A DNA stretch of 36,098 bases from Phycisphaerales bacterium UBA2402 (GCA_002343715.1 DDSA01000268.1:1-36098); one strand, 5' to 3'. Positions 1 through 7,914 are shown, counted from the first letter of the stretch. Translations and numbers: made by a program. Notes: a model not told the origin generated them from the sequence alone.

Positions 1-12
1 CTCTTCCGATCT
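1..12. other. Residual Illumina adapter sequence
   Basis: The first twelve bases, CTCTTCCGATCT, are identical to the 3' end of the standard Illumina TruSeq adapter. Sitting exactly at the contig edge, they are best explained as untrimmed adapter and not genomic DNA. The open reading frame that follows runs through them without a stop, so they would add about four spurious residues to the truncated gene. Confidence 0.85.
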
Positions 13-13
13 C

Positions 14-547
14 GCCTGCGCCGGACTGCTCCGCAAGCACGACATCCCGGTGATCGTGATGGGCACGCACAACCTGCCCCGGCGCGATGATGAAGCGTAC
101 GACGAGCCGTACACCCTGCCCGCGCGTCTGAACGGGAGCGGCATCCGCTTCGCCATCAGCCACAACGACGACACGGCCCACGAGCGCAACCTGCCGTACC
201 AGGCGGCGATGGCCGCGGCGTACGGGCTGGACCACGACACAGCGCTCAAGAGCGTGACGCTCTGGTCGGCGCAGATCAGCGGTGTGGGAGATGTGCTGGG
301 CAGCCTGGAGGTCGGCAAGGCGGCGACGCTCCTTGTGACCGACGGCAGCCCGCTGGAGATCACGACGAAGATCACGTCGGCCTACATCGACGGGCGCGAG
401 ATCGACCTGTCGAACAAGCACACCAAACTCGCCGACAAGTACCGCGAGCGATATCGCCAACAGCGGCCCGAGAGCGCTTCAGTTCGAGAGAGCGGGGGTG
501 GGGCCGGAGACGGCGGGGACGGCGCCGCCGAGCCGGGACGTCGGTAG
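14..547 (+). CDS. Amidohydrolase family protein, C-terminal fragment (5' truncated)
   Basis: The frame is open from the contig edge to a TAG at 545-547, leaving about 177 residues; the N-terminal part with the HxH metal site is missing. What remains resembles the C-terminal third of imidazolonepropionase-like, TIM-barrel metal-dependent hydrolases. There is a buried strand (IPVIVMGTHN), a polar SHNDD segment where these enzymes usually place their catalytic Asp, a helical stretch leading to the typical SVTLWSAQI region, and the closing beta-sandwich signature LGSLEVGKAATLLVTDG. The last ~30 residues are Gly/Ala/Arg-rich and probably disordered. The ATG at 50 is only an internal Met. The gene converges on the lipoprotein gene that ends at 569, 21 bases away. 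The substrate cannot be inferred from this fragment. Confidence 0.8.
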   Translation, partial: ACAGLLRKHDIPVIVMGTHNLPRRDDEAYDEPYTLPARLNGSGIRFAISHNDDTAHERNLPYQAAMAAAYGLDHDTALKSVTLWSAQISGVGDVLGSLEVGKAATLLVTDGSPLEITTKITSAYIDGREIDLSNKHTKLADKYRERYRQQRPESASVRESGGGAGDGGDGAAEPGRR

Positions 548-568
548 TTCACATCCGCATCGACGGGC

Positions 569-1111
569 TTACCCCTGGATGACATAATCATCTTCGAGCA
601 TGGTCTGCCCCTCGCCCGCGAGCTTCATCACCGCGCGAAGACGCAGCCACGCCGGAGCGTCTTTTCGCTGCGCCGGCGGGAGCGAGGCCCACTCGGTCAC
701 CCACCGGGGCGCGGCCAGCACCACCCGGTAGGTGCGTGTGGCGGGGTCGAACCGGTCCGCGTTGCCCTGCGGCTCGGCGAGTTCGGCGATGTCCCACGTC
801 AGTTCCTGCGTCTCCATCCCCGGCGTGGCGCCGCCGCCGGGTTTGTCGAGTTCAATGCGCAGCGTGCCGAGCGCTTTCACCGCATCTCCGAAGCGGTCCT
901 TGAGTTCAAAGTGAAGGATGATGAGCCCCTTGTCGCCAGCCCGTGCCGGATCGATGTGTGTCAGGGGGTGGACCCGCAACGTGACAGGGCGGAACGGGTC
1001 GGTGGCGGTCCAGTCTCCGCCGTCTCCCCAGCCGTCCGCGGCGCCTTGCGAACCGCAGCCGCCGATCACCAACGCAACCAGGATCATCGTCCGAAACAGA
1101 ATGCCGCGCAT
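569..1111 (-). CDS. Putative lipoprotein of unknown function
   Basis: This encodes 180 residues. The N-terminus has Arg at positions 2 and 7, a hydrophobic core and a lipobox ending VIGGC (Cys at about residue 19), so it is predicted to be lipid-anchored and exported. The mature part starts with a Gly/Asp-rich linker, followed by a predicted beta-rich domain with strands such as VTLRVHPLTHID and LIILHFELKDRFGD. I do not recognise a family. It starts 27 bases after the stop of the secreted propeller-like protein and is probably the last gene of the minus-strand cluster beginning near 5344. No catalytic motif is visible, so a structural or accessory envelope role is only a guess. Confidence 0.65.
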   Translation of the reverse strand: MRGILFRTMILVALVIGGCGSQGAADGWGDGGDWTATDPFRPVTLRVHPLTHIDPARAGDKGLIILHFELKDRFGDAVKALGTLRIELDKPGGGATPGMETQELTWDIAELAEPQGNADRFDPATRTYRVVLAAPRWVTEWASLPPAQRKDAPAWLRLRAVMKLAGEGQTMLEDDYVIQG

Positions 1112-1138
1112 GGCGGACGGTAGGCCCCGCCGCGAGGT

Positions 1139-2626
1139 TCACTTGTCAGGATGCAGGCGCAGATCGGCCAGGTTGAGACGGTACATGATCTGGTTGTAGT
1201 CGTAGCGTGGCGTGGGCACTTTCGTGCCCGAGAAGGCCATGGTGTACGTCCCTTGAAAGTAGATGACCCTCCCGCCATCCTCATCAAAAAAGGGGTGGTG
1301 CGCGACGTTGTAGAAGGAGTAGTCATCATGCGTCACGACCTTGACCGCGGGCGACCACGGGCCGGTGAGAGACGGAGACTCGGTGTACCACGTCTCTCCG
1401 CAGAGGCTGGTTCCCCAGAGTTCCTGGAAGATCATCACCCAGGCCCGGCGGTGGGCGTTCCAGTGCGTCGACCCGGCGTGCGCGAGGACATCGTTCCCTT
1501 GAGAGTCGGTCAGGCGGATCAGCGCTTCCTCGGGTTTCATCAGGCCACGCGCGATGAGGTCCTTCTGCTCTTTCTGAAAGATCGGGGGTGTGCCGGGCTT
1601 CCACGAATAGACGAGCCGGCCCTGCGGGTCGCGGTCGAGCGCGGGGTTCTCCGGGTCGAAGTGAGTGCCGGGCTTCAGACAGGTAAAACCTTCGTACCGA
1701 TCGGGGTCGAGCAGCGAATCAAGATCGGCGCGGCAGCGCAGGAGCGCGAAGGGTGTGGCGAAGTACCAGTACGCGCCCGATTCGTCCGTGTGGCGAACGG
1801 GCTGGCCTCGCATGAACAGGGGCGTGTCGGTTTGGACACGCTTCATCGGCTCGAAGCGGTCGGTCTCGTCGTTGTAGCGGGCGATGCCCATCTCGTGCAT
1901 CTCGCCGAGGGATTTCATGCGGGCGAAACGGCAGAGCAGCACCTCGCGTCCGTCCGCATCGGGCACGGTCACAAGCCCGTCGAGCCAGACGGGGCCGGGT
2001 TGGCCTTCGATCGGGCACATCGGGCGTGAGAACCCGTCTTCACCGACGAAGTAGATCAGGTCGATGCCCACCGCGGGTTCGAGACCGCCCCGCGACGGAA
2101 GAAGCGAGGTCGCGCCCGAGGCCGAGAAGTTGCCGAGGGGATAGGCGGCGCGGTTGGTGTCCCCCCAGATCCAGAGAACGCGCCCGCGGTAGAGCGCGGC
2201 CTGAACCGAGTCCTGCCCCAGAACGCCTCCGGCGAGCAACGGCTCGCGGATGGGCGACTCGTCACCCAGCATGACGCTGTCCCGATAGATGCCCTGTCCG
2301 GTGATGCGGTAGAGCCGCTCCGCGATGTTCACACGGTCGATGGGGATGTTGGTCTCGCCTCCGCGTCCGGTGCGGATGGCCCGGCCCGCGAACCCGAAAC
2401 CGTCCTTGGGAAAGGTGTACCCGTGGCTCCTGATGGTGAAGTAGACCGAACGGTCCATCAGCCCCGGCTCGTCGAAAGCGATGACGCCCGCGCTGTCGGT
2501 GATCCACGTTGCGCTGTTGACGGACGTGAGTTCCACCATCGGCACGCCCCGGTGCGTGCGGGCGTCGCGCACGGTGATGCGGTGCGGTTGTGCGAGCACG
2601 GCGGCGATGAGCGCGAGTTCGAGCAT
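1139..2626 (-). CDS. Secreted propeller-like protein with N-terminal carboxypeptidase-regulatory-like domain
   Basis: The frame is open up to 2947, but that extension is low-complexity and overlaps the upstream reductase gene. The ATG at 2626 begins a short hydrophobic signal sequence (MLELALIAAVLA), so 495 residues are called. Residues ~15-60 (ITVRDARTHRGVPMVEL, then TDSAGVIAF) resemble the Ig-like carboxypeptidase-regulatory or transthyretin-type fold. From ~130 onward repeated blade-like segments appear (VLWIWGDTN, GAYWYFATPF, RLVYSWKP, WNAHRRAWVMIFQELWG, WYTESPSLTGPWSP), similar to DUF4185 or GH43-like beta-propellers that bind or cut glycans. No Shine-Dalgarno precedes the start. The upstream reductase stops 95 bases earlier, so read-through from that operon is likely. 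The glycan-related role is inferred from fold resemblance only. Confidence 0.6.
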   Translation of the reverse strand: MLELALIAAVLAQPHRITVRDARTHRGVPMVELTSVNSATWITDSAGVIAFDEPGLMDRSVYFTIRSHGYTFPKDGFGFAGRAIRTGRGGETNIPIDRVNIAERLYRITGQGIYRDSVMLGDESPIREPLLAGGVLGQDSVQAALYRGRVLWIWGDTNRAAYPLGNFSASGATSLLPSRGGLEPAVGIDLIYFVGEDGFSRPMCPIEGQPGPVWLDGLVTVPDADGREVLLCRFARMKSLGEMHEMGIARYNDETDRFEPMKRVQTDTPLFMRGQPVRHTDESGAYWYFATPFALLRCRADLDSLLDPDRYEGFTCLKPGTHFDPENPALDRDPQGRLVYSWKPGTPPIFQKEQKDLIARGLMKPEEALIRLTDSQGNDVLAHAGSTHWNAHRRAWVMIFQELWGTSLCGETWYTESPSLTGPWSPAVKVVTHDDYSFYNVAHHPFFDEDGGRVIYFQGTYTMAFSGTKVPTPRYDYNQIMYRLNLADLRLHPDK

Positions 2627-2721
2627 TGGAGAGTATGGATCGGGGGCTGTTGGCCGGACAGGATTCTGCTGCTGTTGCGTTCGGGCGGCAGCCGCCGCGG
2701 GGGTCGGCGGGCACGCGCGTC

Positions 2722-3474
2722 TCAGAGCGGGCTTCGGAAGCAACCCAGGTGTTCCGGGTTGGTGGTGCCGATGATCACCGATGAGACGCCCGGCGTACCG
2801 AGAGCGAAGCGTACCGCGCGGATGGGATCCGCCGCGTGACCGCTGGAGAGGGCCTTTTTGATCAGCACCCCGACCCCGGCCTTCTGCGCCGCGTCGATGG
2901 CGGGCAGGTCCGCGGTCTGATCGGGGTTGAGCGTGACCATGATGCAATCGCAGGAGCGGATCGCGCGCAGCGCCCCTTCGAGCGATTTGGTCGAAACGCC
3001 GAAGGCCCGGATCAGCCCACGCCCCTTCAGGTCGCGCAGGGCGTCGAGTGTGCCGAGTTCTTCAAGCCGGAGTTCGGCGTGCCCGTCGGAGTGGACCAGC
3101 ACGATGTCGGCCCGGTCGGTGCGGAGCCGGCGCAGACTGCGTTCCACGCTCGCACGAACGGCGGTGGGGGAGAAATCAAAGCGGGACTCCGTTCCGTCGA
3201 ACTCTTCACCGACCTTGGTGCAGATCACCCAGCGGTTGCGGGTTCTCGCCAGAAGGCCGCCCAGGCGCTCTTCGGATGTGCCGTACGCCGGCGCTGTGTC
3301 GATCAGGTTGATACCCATCTCGGCCGCGAACTCAAGCAGATACGCGGCCTGTGCATCATCGGGGATGCGGACGGGCGTTGGGTAGTTGACGCCCGCGGCC
3401 CGTCCGAGTTTCACGGTTCCCAGGCCGATGGAACTGACGAGGATGCCCGCAGCGCCCAGTGGTCTCAACTCCAT
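2722..3474 (-). CDS. Aldo/keto reductase family oxidoreductase
   Basis: This encodes 250 residues. The start at 3474 is chosen because an AAAGGAG Shine-Dalgarno lies just upstream and the sequence then matches the family N-terminus (MELRPLG...VSSIGLGTVKLGR). AKR landmarks follow in order: INLIDTAPAYGTSEERLG with the catalytic Asp and Tyr, a CTKVG strand with the catalytic Lys, IVLVHSDG with the His, IRAFGVS, and near the end the nucleotide-site motif VSSVIIGTTNPEHL. The protein ends soon after that motif, so it is shorter than the usual ~300 residues and lacks the C-terminal lid. The first bases overlap the last ten of the FAD oxidoreductase gene, suggesting translational coupling. It probably acts as an NADPH-dependent carbonyl reductase; the substrate is unknown. 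Confidence 0.88.
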   Translation of the reverse strand: MELRPLGAAGILVSSIGLGTVKLGRAAGVNYPTPVRIPDDAQAAYLLEFAAEMGINLIDTAPAYGTSEERLGGLLARTRNRWVICTKVGEEFDGTESRFDFSPTAVRASVERSLRRLRTDRADIVLVHSDGHAELRLEELGTLDALRDLKGRGLIRAFGVSTKSLEGALRAIRSCDCIMVTLNPDQTADLPAIDAAQKAGVGVLIKKALSSGHAADPIRAVRFALGTPGVSSVIIGTTNPEHLGCFRSPL

Positions 3475-4646
3475 GTCAGATCGCTCCTTTCCCATGGCGG
3501 CGGGGCGATCGGTCGAATCGCCGACGCGGCGGGAGGGATGTCGCGGGCTGCTCCCAGCGCACGACGGATCCATTCAAGGGCCAGGTCCGCCGCGGCGGGG
3601 GCGAGCGCCAGTTTCGTGGGCCAGAGCGCGGCGAGGGATTCAAACGCATGAAGCACGGGGCCATCGGGGCGTTTTCCGTCCGTGGTTCGCCCTTCGGCGC
3701 GATCGATGTCGAACCAGGCCAGGCGGAGGGATTCGCCGCGCACCCACGGGAGGCAGGCGGCGAGTTCATCACGGACGGATCGCAGGTGCGCCTCGGGCGC
3801 AAGCCCGGTGCCGCGTTCGGCGGCATCGCCACCGATGTACCAGATGACATCGCCCGCGGCCTCGGCGCTCGTGATAGTGAGGCGCGGCTTGTCGGAGAGT
3901 TCCTTGACACAGTGGCCGAAGAGATGGAACGGAGCGCCCCGCGCGAGGGTCATTCGCAGCGGGCGTCGCTGCGTGAGCGGTGCGGGATCAAGGCCCACCC
4001 GGCGCAGGAGCGACTCATTGCCGGCACCCGCCGCGAAGAGCACGGCCCGGGCTTCAATGAGGTAATCCGGGGTCGAGACGGCCCACCCATCACCGTTCCG
4101 CGCGACCGCGGCATCGGCGGACACAAGGACCGGCCCGGCGTGCGCCGCCGCGAGCGCCGACACGAGCGATGCTGCATCCAGGCACGGCTCGTCGACGCGC
4201 CACAGGCCGATCCGATCAGGCACCCCGGCGAACGCCTCGGGACGGTGTGGCGCTTCAACCCGTGACACGGCGGACTTCATCGCCAGCGCTCCCGCAGCGG
4301 CGGTGAGGGTCGAGAGCGCGCCCGGGCGTGTCCACAAATAGGTGCACGGCGACAGCACGCGCGCGGCGCGAAGATCAACCACGCCCCGCCCGGCGAGCGC
4401 ATCGGCCCAGGCGCGGTGCGCTGATTCGAGCGCATCGGCCGCGGAAGCCGCTTCGCGTGACAGGGCGTATTTCAGCCCTCGGTGCAGGATGCCCTGCGAG
4501 GCGACGGTCTGACCAGCGCCCAGGGGTTGATCGGTGATGAGGACGACGCCGAAGCCCGCGGCGGTCAGCGCGGCCCGCGCCCACAAACCCGCGATGCCAC
4601 CGCCGAGGATCACGCAATCGGCACGGATGACGGACGCGACGCTCAT
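3465..4646 (-). CDS. FAD-dependent oxidoreductase (DAO/glycine-oxidase-like)
   Basis: This encodes 393 residues. The N-terminus carries a Rossmann dinucleotide fold (CVILGGGIAGLWARAAL, residues ~10-27), and residues ~45-60 (GAGQTVASQGILHRGLKY) correspond to the conserved second FAD contact of the D-amino-acid oxidase/GlpD superfamily. A later AVLFAAGAGNE strand fits the FAD-binding ATG-type motif. The C-terminal GPVLHAFESLAALWPTKLALAP region resembles the usual final FAD segment, but a clear GxxG there is weak. The start codon overlaps the stop of the LysM gene (ATGA, 4643-4646), and its own end overlaps the aldo/keto reductase start, so the three are very likely co-translated. Amine, amino-acid or sugar oxidation are all possible. 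Confidence 0.8.
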   Translation of the reverse strand: MSVASVIRADCVILGGGIAGLWARAALTAAGFGVVLITDQPLGAGQTVASQGILHRGLKYALSREAASAADALESAHRAWADALAGRGVVDLRAARVLSPCTYLWTRPGALSTLTAAAGALAMKSAVSRVEAPHRPEAFAGVPDRIGLWRVDEPCLDAASLVSALAAAHAGPVLVSADAAVARNGDGWAVSTPDYLIEARAVLFAAGAGNESLLRRVGLDPAPLTQRRPLRMTLARGAPFHLFGHCVKELSDKPRLTITSAEAAGDVIWYIGGDAAERGTGLAPEAHLRSVRDELAACLPWVRGESLRLAWFDIDRAEGRTTDGKRPDGPVLHAFESLAALWPTKLALAPAAADLALEWIRRALGAARDIPPAASAIRPIAPPPWERSDLTWS

Positions 4647-5344
4647 GGCTTGGGGGGTGCCGGGGGAATGCGCAGTTTCTGGCCGATGCGCAGCGAGTGC
4701 TCATCGGGCAGTTGGTCCTTGTTGGCCTCGAAGATGTGCCCGGCGAGTTTGCTGTCGCCGTAGACGGTCGCCGCGATGCGCGAGAGAGTGTCGCCCTTTT
4801 CGACGGTGTACTCGCTGATGACTGTGTCATTCCCGGAGGGTGCTTTCGCAACGGGCAGGCCCTGGATGTTCCGCGGATCGTGAGGAACCAGGATCACGCG
4901 GCCTTCGCGCAGGTTCGGCGGAGAGAGAAGCGGGTTGGCCTTCGAGATCGCGGTCGCGTGGGCGGAAGTGCCGTAATAGCGAAGCGAGATGGAGGCGTAC
5001 GTCTCGCCTTTTCTCACCGTGTGCTGATGGAACTTGGGTGGGATAATGACGGGCGACGGAGGGGGGGGCGGGGGAAGCGGCTGCTCGGCCGGCTTGGGCG
5101 CTGGGATGGGTTCCGGCAGGATCGTGATGGGCGGCTTTGCAGGCACCCCTTGAGCCTCGGGCGGAGCAACCGTGATCGGCGTCGGGTCTGACACCGGCCA
5201 CCACCAATAGACAGCGATCCAGAGCGCGACCAGGAGCGAAAGTCCGACGGTGATGCGAGCGGTCTGATCCTGCACCGGTCGGAGTGTAAGACAGATCCCT
5301 CGCAAGTCGTGCGTGGCAAGGAACAAAGCAGGAAGAGAGCACAT
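4643..5344 (-). CDS. Membrane-anchored double LysM domain protein
   Basis: This encodes about 233 residues from the ATG at 5344; a GTG at 5275, closer to the membrane segment, is an equally plausible start. A single transmembrane helix (VGLSLLVALWIAVYWWW) is followed by a Pro-rich periplasmic linker. Two LysM modules come next: HTVRKGETYASISLRYYG...ILVP and YTVEKGDTLSRIAATVYGD...LRIP, both with the standard G-[ED]-T and Y-G positions. LysM binds N-acetylglucosamine polymers such as peptidoglycan, so a cell-wall-tethering role is expected. It is the first gene of a minus-strand cluster with overlapping junctions; a link between wall binding and the downstream oxidoreductases is not evident. 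Confidence 0.82.
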   Translation of the reverse strand: MCSLPALFLATHDLRGICLTLRPVQDQTARITVGLSLLVALWIAVYWWWPVSDPTPITVAPPEAQGVPAKPPITILPEPIPAPKPAEQPLPPPPPPSPVIIPPKFHQHTVRKGETYASISLRYYGTSAHATAISKANPLLSPPNLREGRVILVPHDPRNIQGLPVAKAPSGNDTVISEYTVEKGDTLSRIAATVYGDSKLAGHIFEANKDQLPDEHSLRIGQKLRIPPAPPKP

Positions 5345-5377
5345 ATGCAAGGGTCTTCGAAGTCAAAGCATGTTCGG

Positions 5378-5406
5378 CTTATATCAGGCACGAACTGAAT
5401 TTGGAA
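5378..5406 (-). promoter_or_regulatory. Possible sigma70-type promoter for the LysM operon
   Basis: On the minus strand TTCCAA (5401-5406) and TATAAG (5378-5383) are separated by 17 bases. The -10 matches the consensus at five of six positions; the -35 matches at only three. The surrounding 5345-5527 segment is clearly more AT-rich than the flanking genes. Transcription would begin near 5371, giving a short leader for the ATG at 5344 or a longer one for the GTG at 5275. Confidence 0.3.
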
Positions 5407-5513
5407 ATGAGTTGAATTGCCTATTCTCATCAGGTAGATCAACGTCTCTTTGGGTAAGTGTCCATCAAGGTGTTTGGATGACTTGTACATCGAGTTTTTG
5501 TGACAAAAAGCGG

Positions 5514-5521
5514 AAAGGAGG
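5514..5521 (+). promoter_or_regulatory. Strong Shine-Dalgarno site
   Basis: AAAGGAGG lies six bases before the ATG at 5528. It is close to a full anti-SD complement, stronger than at almost every other gene here, and fixes the start of the GC-dockerin protein. It suggests high translation of that secreted product. Confidence 0.8.
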
Positions 5522-5527
5522 ATCGCA

Positions 5528-6169
5528 ATGAAGATGTCGTACTCGTTCGGTGTGGGGTTGCTGTGCGTGTGCTGTGGTTCGGTCGTGGCGCAGTCACGCT
5601 CCTCGTTCAGTGAAGTCGAGAATGTTTCGGGGATCACGGTGGTGAGGAGCGGTCACACCTACACGGTAGAAATGGGATCGAATCCAACCGTGAGGATCAA
5701 CGGCGTTGACTATGTCATCGAGACGATTTTCGGATTCTGGTGTCTCTCTGACGACACGAACTTCTCGATGGCGTCGGGGGCGGATTCCGGAGACTGGTCG
5801 TTCCATCGCAACTCAGCGGGAACCGGTGACATCGCGGGCTGGAAAACGAACCCCAATCGAGGACTCGTAGCCGATGAGAGCCGGGCCTTCACGTTCACGT
5901 CTTTCAAGGAGTCGGATCGTGACGGGTACGGCTTCCACGTTCGAGTCGAGGGTCGGGGCGGCAACACGTTCTATATCACAGGGCCGTTTTTCGAGCCCCG
6001 CTGCATCGCCGATTACAACCAGGATGGCGGCATCGACGGCTCGGATTACAGCGACTTTTTCAACGACTGGGAGTCCGGTGATTTGAAGGCCGATCTCAAC
6101 GGGGACGGCGGTGTCGACGGCGCGGACGTGGTGGTCTTCACGGATCCGTGGAAGTCCGGCGCCTGTTGA
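5528..6169 (+). CDS. Secreted protein with C-terminal GC-type dockerin-like doublet
   Basis: This encodes 213 residues. The N-terminal signal peptide (MKMSYSFGVGLLCVCCGSVVAQ) has a likely cleavage after VAQ. Residues ~30-155 form a predicted beta-rich domain that I cannot assign. The C-terminus is a pair of EF-hand-like loops (ADYNQDGGIDGSDYSDFF and ADLNGDGGVDGADVVVF) bracketed by a Cys before the first (RCIADYN) and a Cys at the very end (SGAC). The same architecture ends two other proteins in this window. Such tails are common in Phycisphaerae secreted proteins and resemble dockerin calcium loops, but no cohesin partner is visible here. The gene stands alone, with its own strong ribosome-binding site and a terminator 24 bases after the stop. 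Confidence 0.8.
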   Translation: MKMSYSFGVGLLCVCCGSVVAQSRSSFSEVENVSGITVVRSGHTYTVEMGSNPTVRINGVDYVIETIFGFWCLSDDTNFSMASGADSGDWSFHRNSAGTGDIAGWKTNPNRGLVADESRAFTFTSFKESDRDGYGFHVRVEGRGGNTFYITGPFFEPRCIADYNQDGGIDGSDYSDFFNDWESGDLKADLNGDGGVDGADVVVFTDPWKSGAC

Positions 6170-6193
6170 GCGCGGTGCATTGCAACCACGCAC

Positions 6194-6228
6194 AAGACCC
6201 CCGGCGAGACAACTCGCCGGGGGTCTTT
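6194..6228 (+). terminator. Intrinsic terminator, possibly bidirectional
   Basis: A 15-base perfect stem (AAGACCCCCGGCGAG with its complement) flanks an ACAA loop and is followed by a short T stretch. It lies between the end of the GC-dockerin gene (6169) and the end of the convergent protease gene (6244). The U-tract is short on both strands, but the long GC stem suits terminating transcripts from either side. Confidence 0.8.
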
Positions 6229-6243
6229 GACGTGTGAACGCGT

Positions 6244-7350
6244 TCAGTCCCGCCGCCGCCGCATCACGATCAGCCCGGACATCGCCAGCACCACCGCGCC
6301 CGAGGGCGTGGGCACCAGCATGCACATCTGGTCGATCCAGGCGTTGAGCCCCGGTGTGAGGGCCACGCCGCCGGACCAGCGGCCGTAGGGGGCAAAGTCA
6401 CCGGGATCCCACCGCCCGTTCCTGTTGAGGTCGTTGGCACCCACGGGACGATCTCCCCATGTGTGCACACCCATGATCATGTTCATGCGCAGTTGCATGT
6501 TCTGGTACTGCCCGTTGGGATCAAGACCCCAGTTGGGTGCCATCGGGTTCCACCCGTTCATGTGGCGGGTCATCGGACCCACCGGCTCCATCCCGATCTG
6601 CCCCGCGTAGCCGAAGTACGGCCCGCCGGAGTCGCCGGGGAAGCTGGTCCCTTCCGCCGCGAGGAAGCCCGCCGCGGCGGGCACATCGAACTTCCAGGAG
6701 ATGGAGTCATAGGTGCGGCCCCCGGTGGTCACCCGCTCCACCTGCTCGAGGACGTTGTTCTGGAAGCGCTTGTCGTCGGTGTATCCGGTGAAGGTCATGC
6801 CGCCGTTGCTGAAGGTGCCCGTGCCGCCGAAGCCCATCGAGGTGAACTGATTCATGATGGAGTTGGGCAACGGGGTGGGGCTGCCGCCAGGCCCGAGCGC
6901 GGGGGGCGTCCACGAAGCGCGGGTCAGTTCCACCAGTCCGTTGAAGTAGGCGTCGACGGGGCCATAGCGGATGGCCGCCACCGAGAGATCGACCGTGGGG
7001 TGATTCATCGACCAGGACCCCGGGCCACCGACATTCGCCTGAATGGCCTGGATCGGAGTGCCGAACACGGCTCGATGGCCTCGGGCTGAGGGCGTGACGT
7101 GGGCGGCGCTGAGCACGCCGAGGTAGCCGATCCCGTTGTTATCAACGACCTTGCAGATGACCGACCCCGAGCCTTCACCACCGGCGGGGTCGATCACGCG
7201 CACCACCGAGTTCCTCGGGTCGCCGTTGGGGCGGTTGAGCAGCCACTGGGCGCTGGGGCCGGTGGCTTGGGCGATCCCGGCGAGGCCCAGGAGCGTGCCG
7301 ATCAGGGTGGTGGACAGGTGAGCGCGGACGGACAGCGTGCGAGTGTTCAT
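6244..7350 (-). CDS. Secreted trypsin-like serine protease with PEP-CTERM-like sorting tail
   Basis: This encodes 368 residues from the ATG at 7350, which is preceded by a GGGAG ribosome-binding site; the frame is open further upstream but that part is not protein-like. A signal peptide (LSTTLIGTLLGLAGIAQA) is followed by a chymotrypsin-fold protease. The catalytic triad is visible as His84 in LSAAHVT, Asp121 in TVDLSVA, and Ser242 in FPGDSGGPYFG. After the protease comes an NDLNRNGRWDPGD calcium-loop-like segment. The end reads VPTPSGAVVLAMSGLIVMRRRRD: a VPxP motif, a transmembrane helix and an Arg cluster, the layout of PEP-CTERM/exosortase signals in Planctomycetes. It is expected to be exported, clipped and anchored. 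The exosortase is not in this window. Confidence 0.85.
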   Translation of the reverse strand: MNTRTLSVRAHLSTTLIGTLLGLAGIAQATGPSAQWLLNRPNGDPRNSVVRVIDPAGGEGSGSVICKVVDNNGIGYLGVLSAAHVTPSARGHRAVFGTPIQAIQANVGGPGSWSMNHPTVDLSVAAIRYGPVDAYFNGLVELTRASWTPPALGPGGSPTPLPNSIMNQFTSMGFGGTGTFSNGGMTFTGYTDDKRFQNNVLEQVERVTTGGRTYDSISWKFDVPAAAGFLAAEGTSFPGDSGGPYFGYAGQIGMEPVGPMTRHMNGWNPMAPNWGLDPNGQYQNMQLRMNMIMGVHTWGDRPVGANDLNRNGRWDPGDFAPYGRWSGGVALTPGLNAWIDQMCMLVPTPSGAVVLAMSGLIVMRRRRD

Positions 7351-7372
7351 GACGGTCTCCCTCATTTCTGGT

Positions 7373-7409
7373 GCGGGCCTTTGAAAGGCCCGTTGTTCGT
7401 GAGGCCCGC
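7373..7409 (-). repeat. Overlapping inverted repeats in the protease leader
   Basis: CGGGCCTTT (7374-7382) and AAAGGCCCG (7384-7392) form a perfect 19-base palindrome with a one-base centre. A further AGGCCCGC at 7402-7409 can pair with the same arm (GCGGGCCT, 7373-7380), so two hairpins are mutually exclusive. The block starts 23 bases upstream of the protease start codon. It could be an operator or a leader switch; no T-run supports a terminator. Confidence 0.5.
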
Positions 7410-7542
7410 GGGGAACTCGTGTTCCGCATCGCTTGGCTTCTGGTTCCATGAACGCGGCCCGGTCCCGATGCTCACGCGCTGAAGGCACGAATTCGATGGC
7501 TCGCATGCCAATAACCGCCGTGACATCGAGAGAGGGGAGAGA

Positions 7543-7914
7543 TCAGTCCCGCTCGATCCGGTCCGAAACGAGCGCACACGCGACCGACACCACCAGCGCT
7601 CCCGCCAGAATCCACCAGCGCTCGGGGGGCACCCGGAACGCAAAGACGGCGTCCGGCCCGGCCCACGCCGCGGCGTGGTAACCGGTCAGGATCATGACCA
7701 GGCCGAAGACTGTTCGCGTCGGGCCGCTGCGGGTATCACGCCAGTGGCGGACTCGCGCGATCCACGGGGCCTGATCTCCGGGCGAGGGTGGGGGATCATC
7801 ATCAGGGTCGGGCCGGTGCAGCAAAAACCAGACGCCGAGCAGGATCAACGCAAGAGCCGCGGCGTACGCGGCGAACTGCACCGGCGAAGGAGTCCACGCG
7901 AGCAGAGGGGTCAT
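7543..7914 (-). CDS. Small inner-membrane protein of unknown function
   Basis: This encodes 123 residues from the ATG at 7914, whose ATGA overlaps the stop of the MEMO-family gene, so the two are translationally coupled. Three hydrophobic segments are visible: AAYAAALALILLGVWFLL near the N-terminus, VFGLVMILTGYHAAAWAG in the middle, and WWILAGALVVSVACAL near the end. They are separated by a Pro/Asp-rich loop (RPDPDDDPPPSPGD) and a basic segment. I recognise no family. The frame upstream of 7914 is open only because it shadows the preceding gene. Confidence 0.65.
   Translation of the reverse strand: MTPLLAWTPSPVQFAAYAAALALILLGVWFLLHRPDPDDDPPPSPGDQAPWIARVRHWRDTRSGPTRTVFGLVMILTGYHAAAWAGPDAVFAFRVPPERWWILAGALVVSVACALVSDRIERD

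Noticed and set aside
1151..2029. 292-codon plus-strand open frame opposite the propeller-like protein
   Set aside because: No recognisable domain, Arg/Gly/Val-rich shadow composition, and the minus strand has a signal peptide and blade-like repeats.
2627..2947. N-terminal extension of the propeller-like protein to 2947
   Set aside because: It overlaps the aldo/keto reductase gene and is His/Arg/Gln-rich, while a signal sequence starts at 2626.
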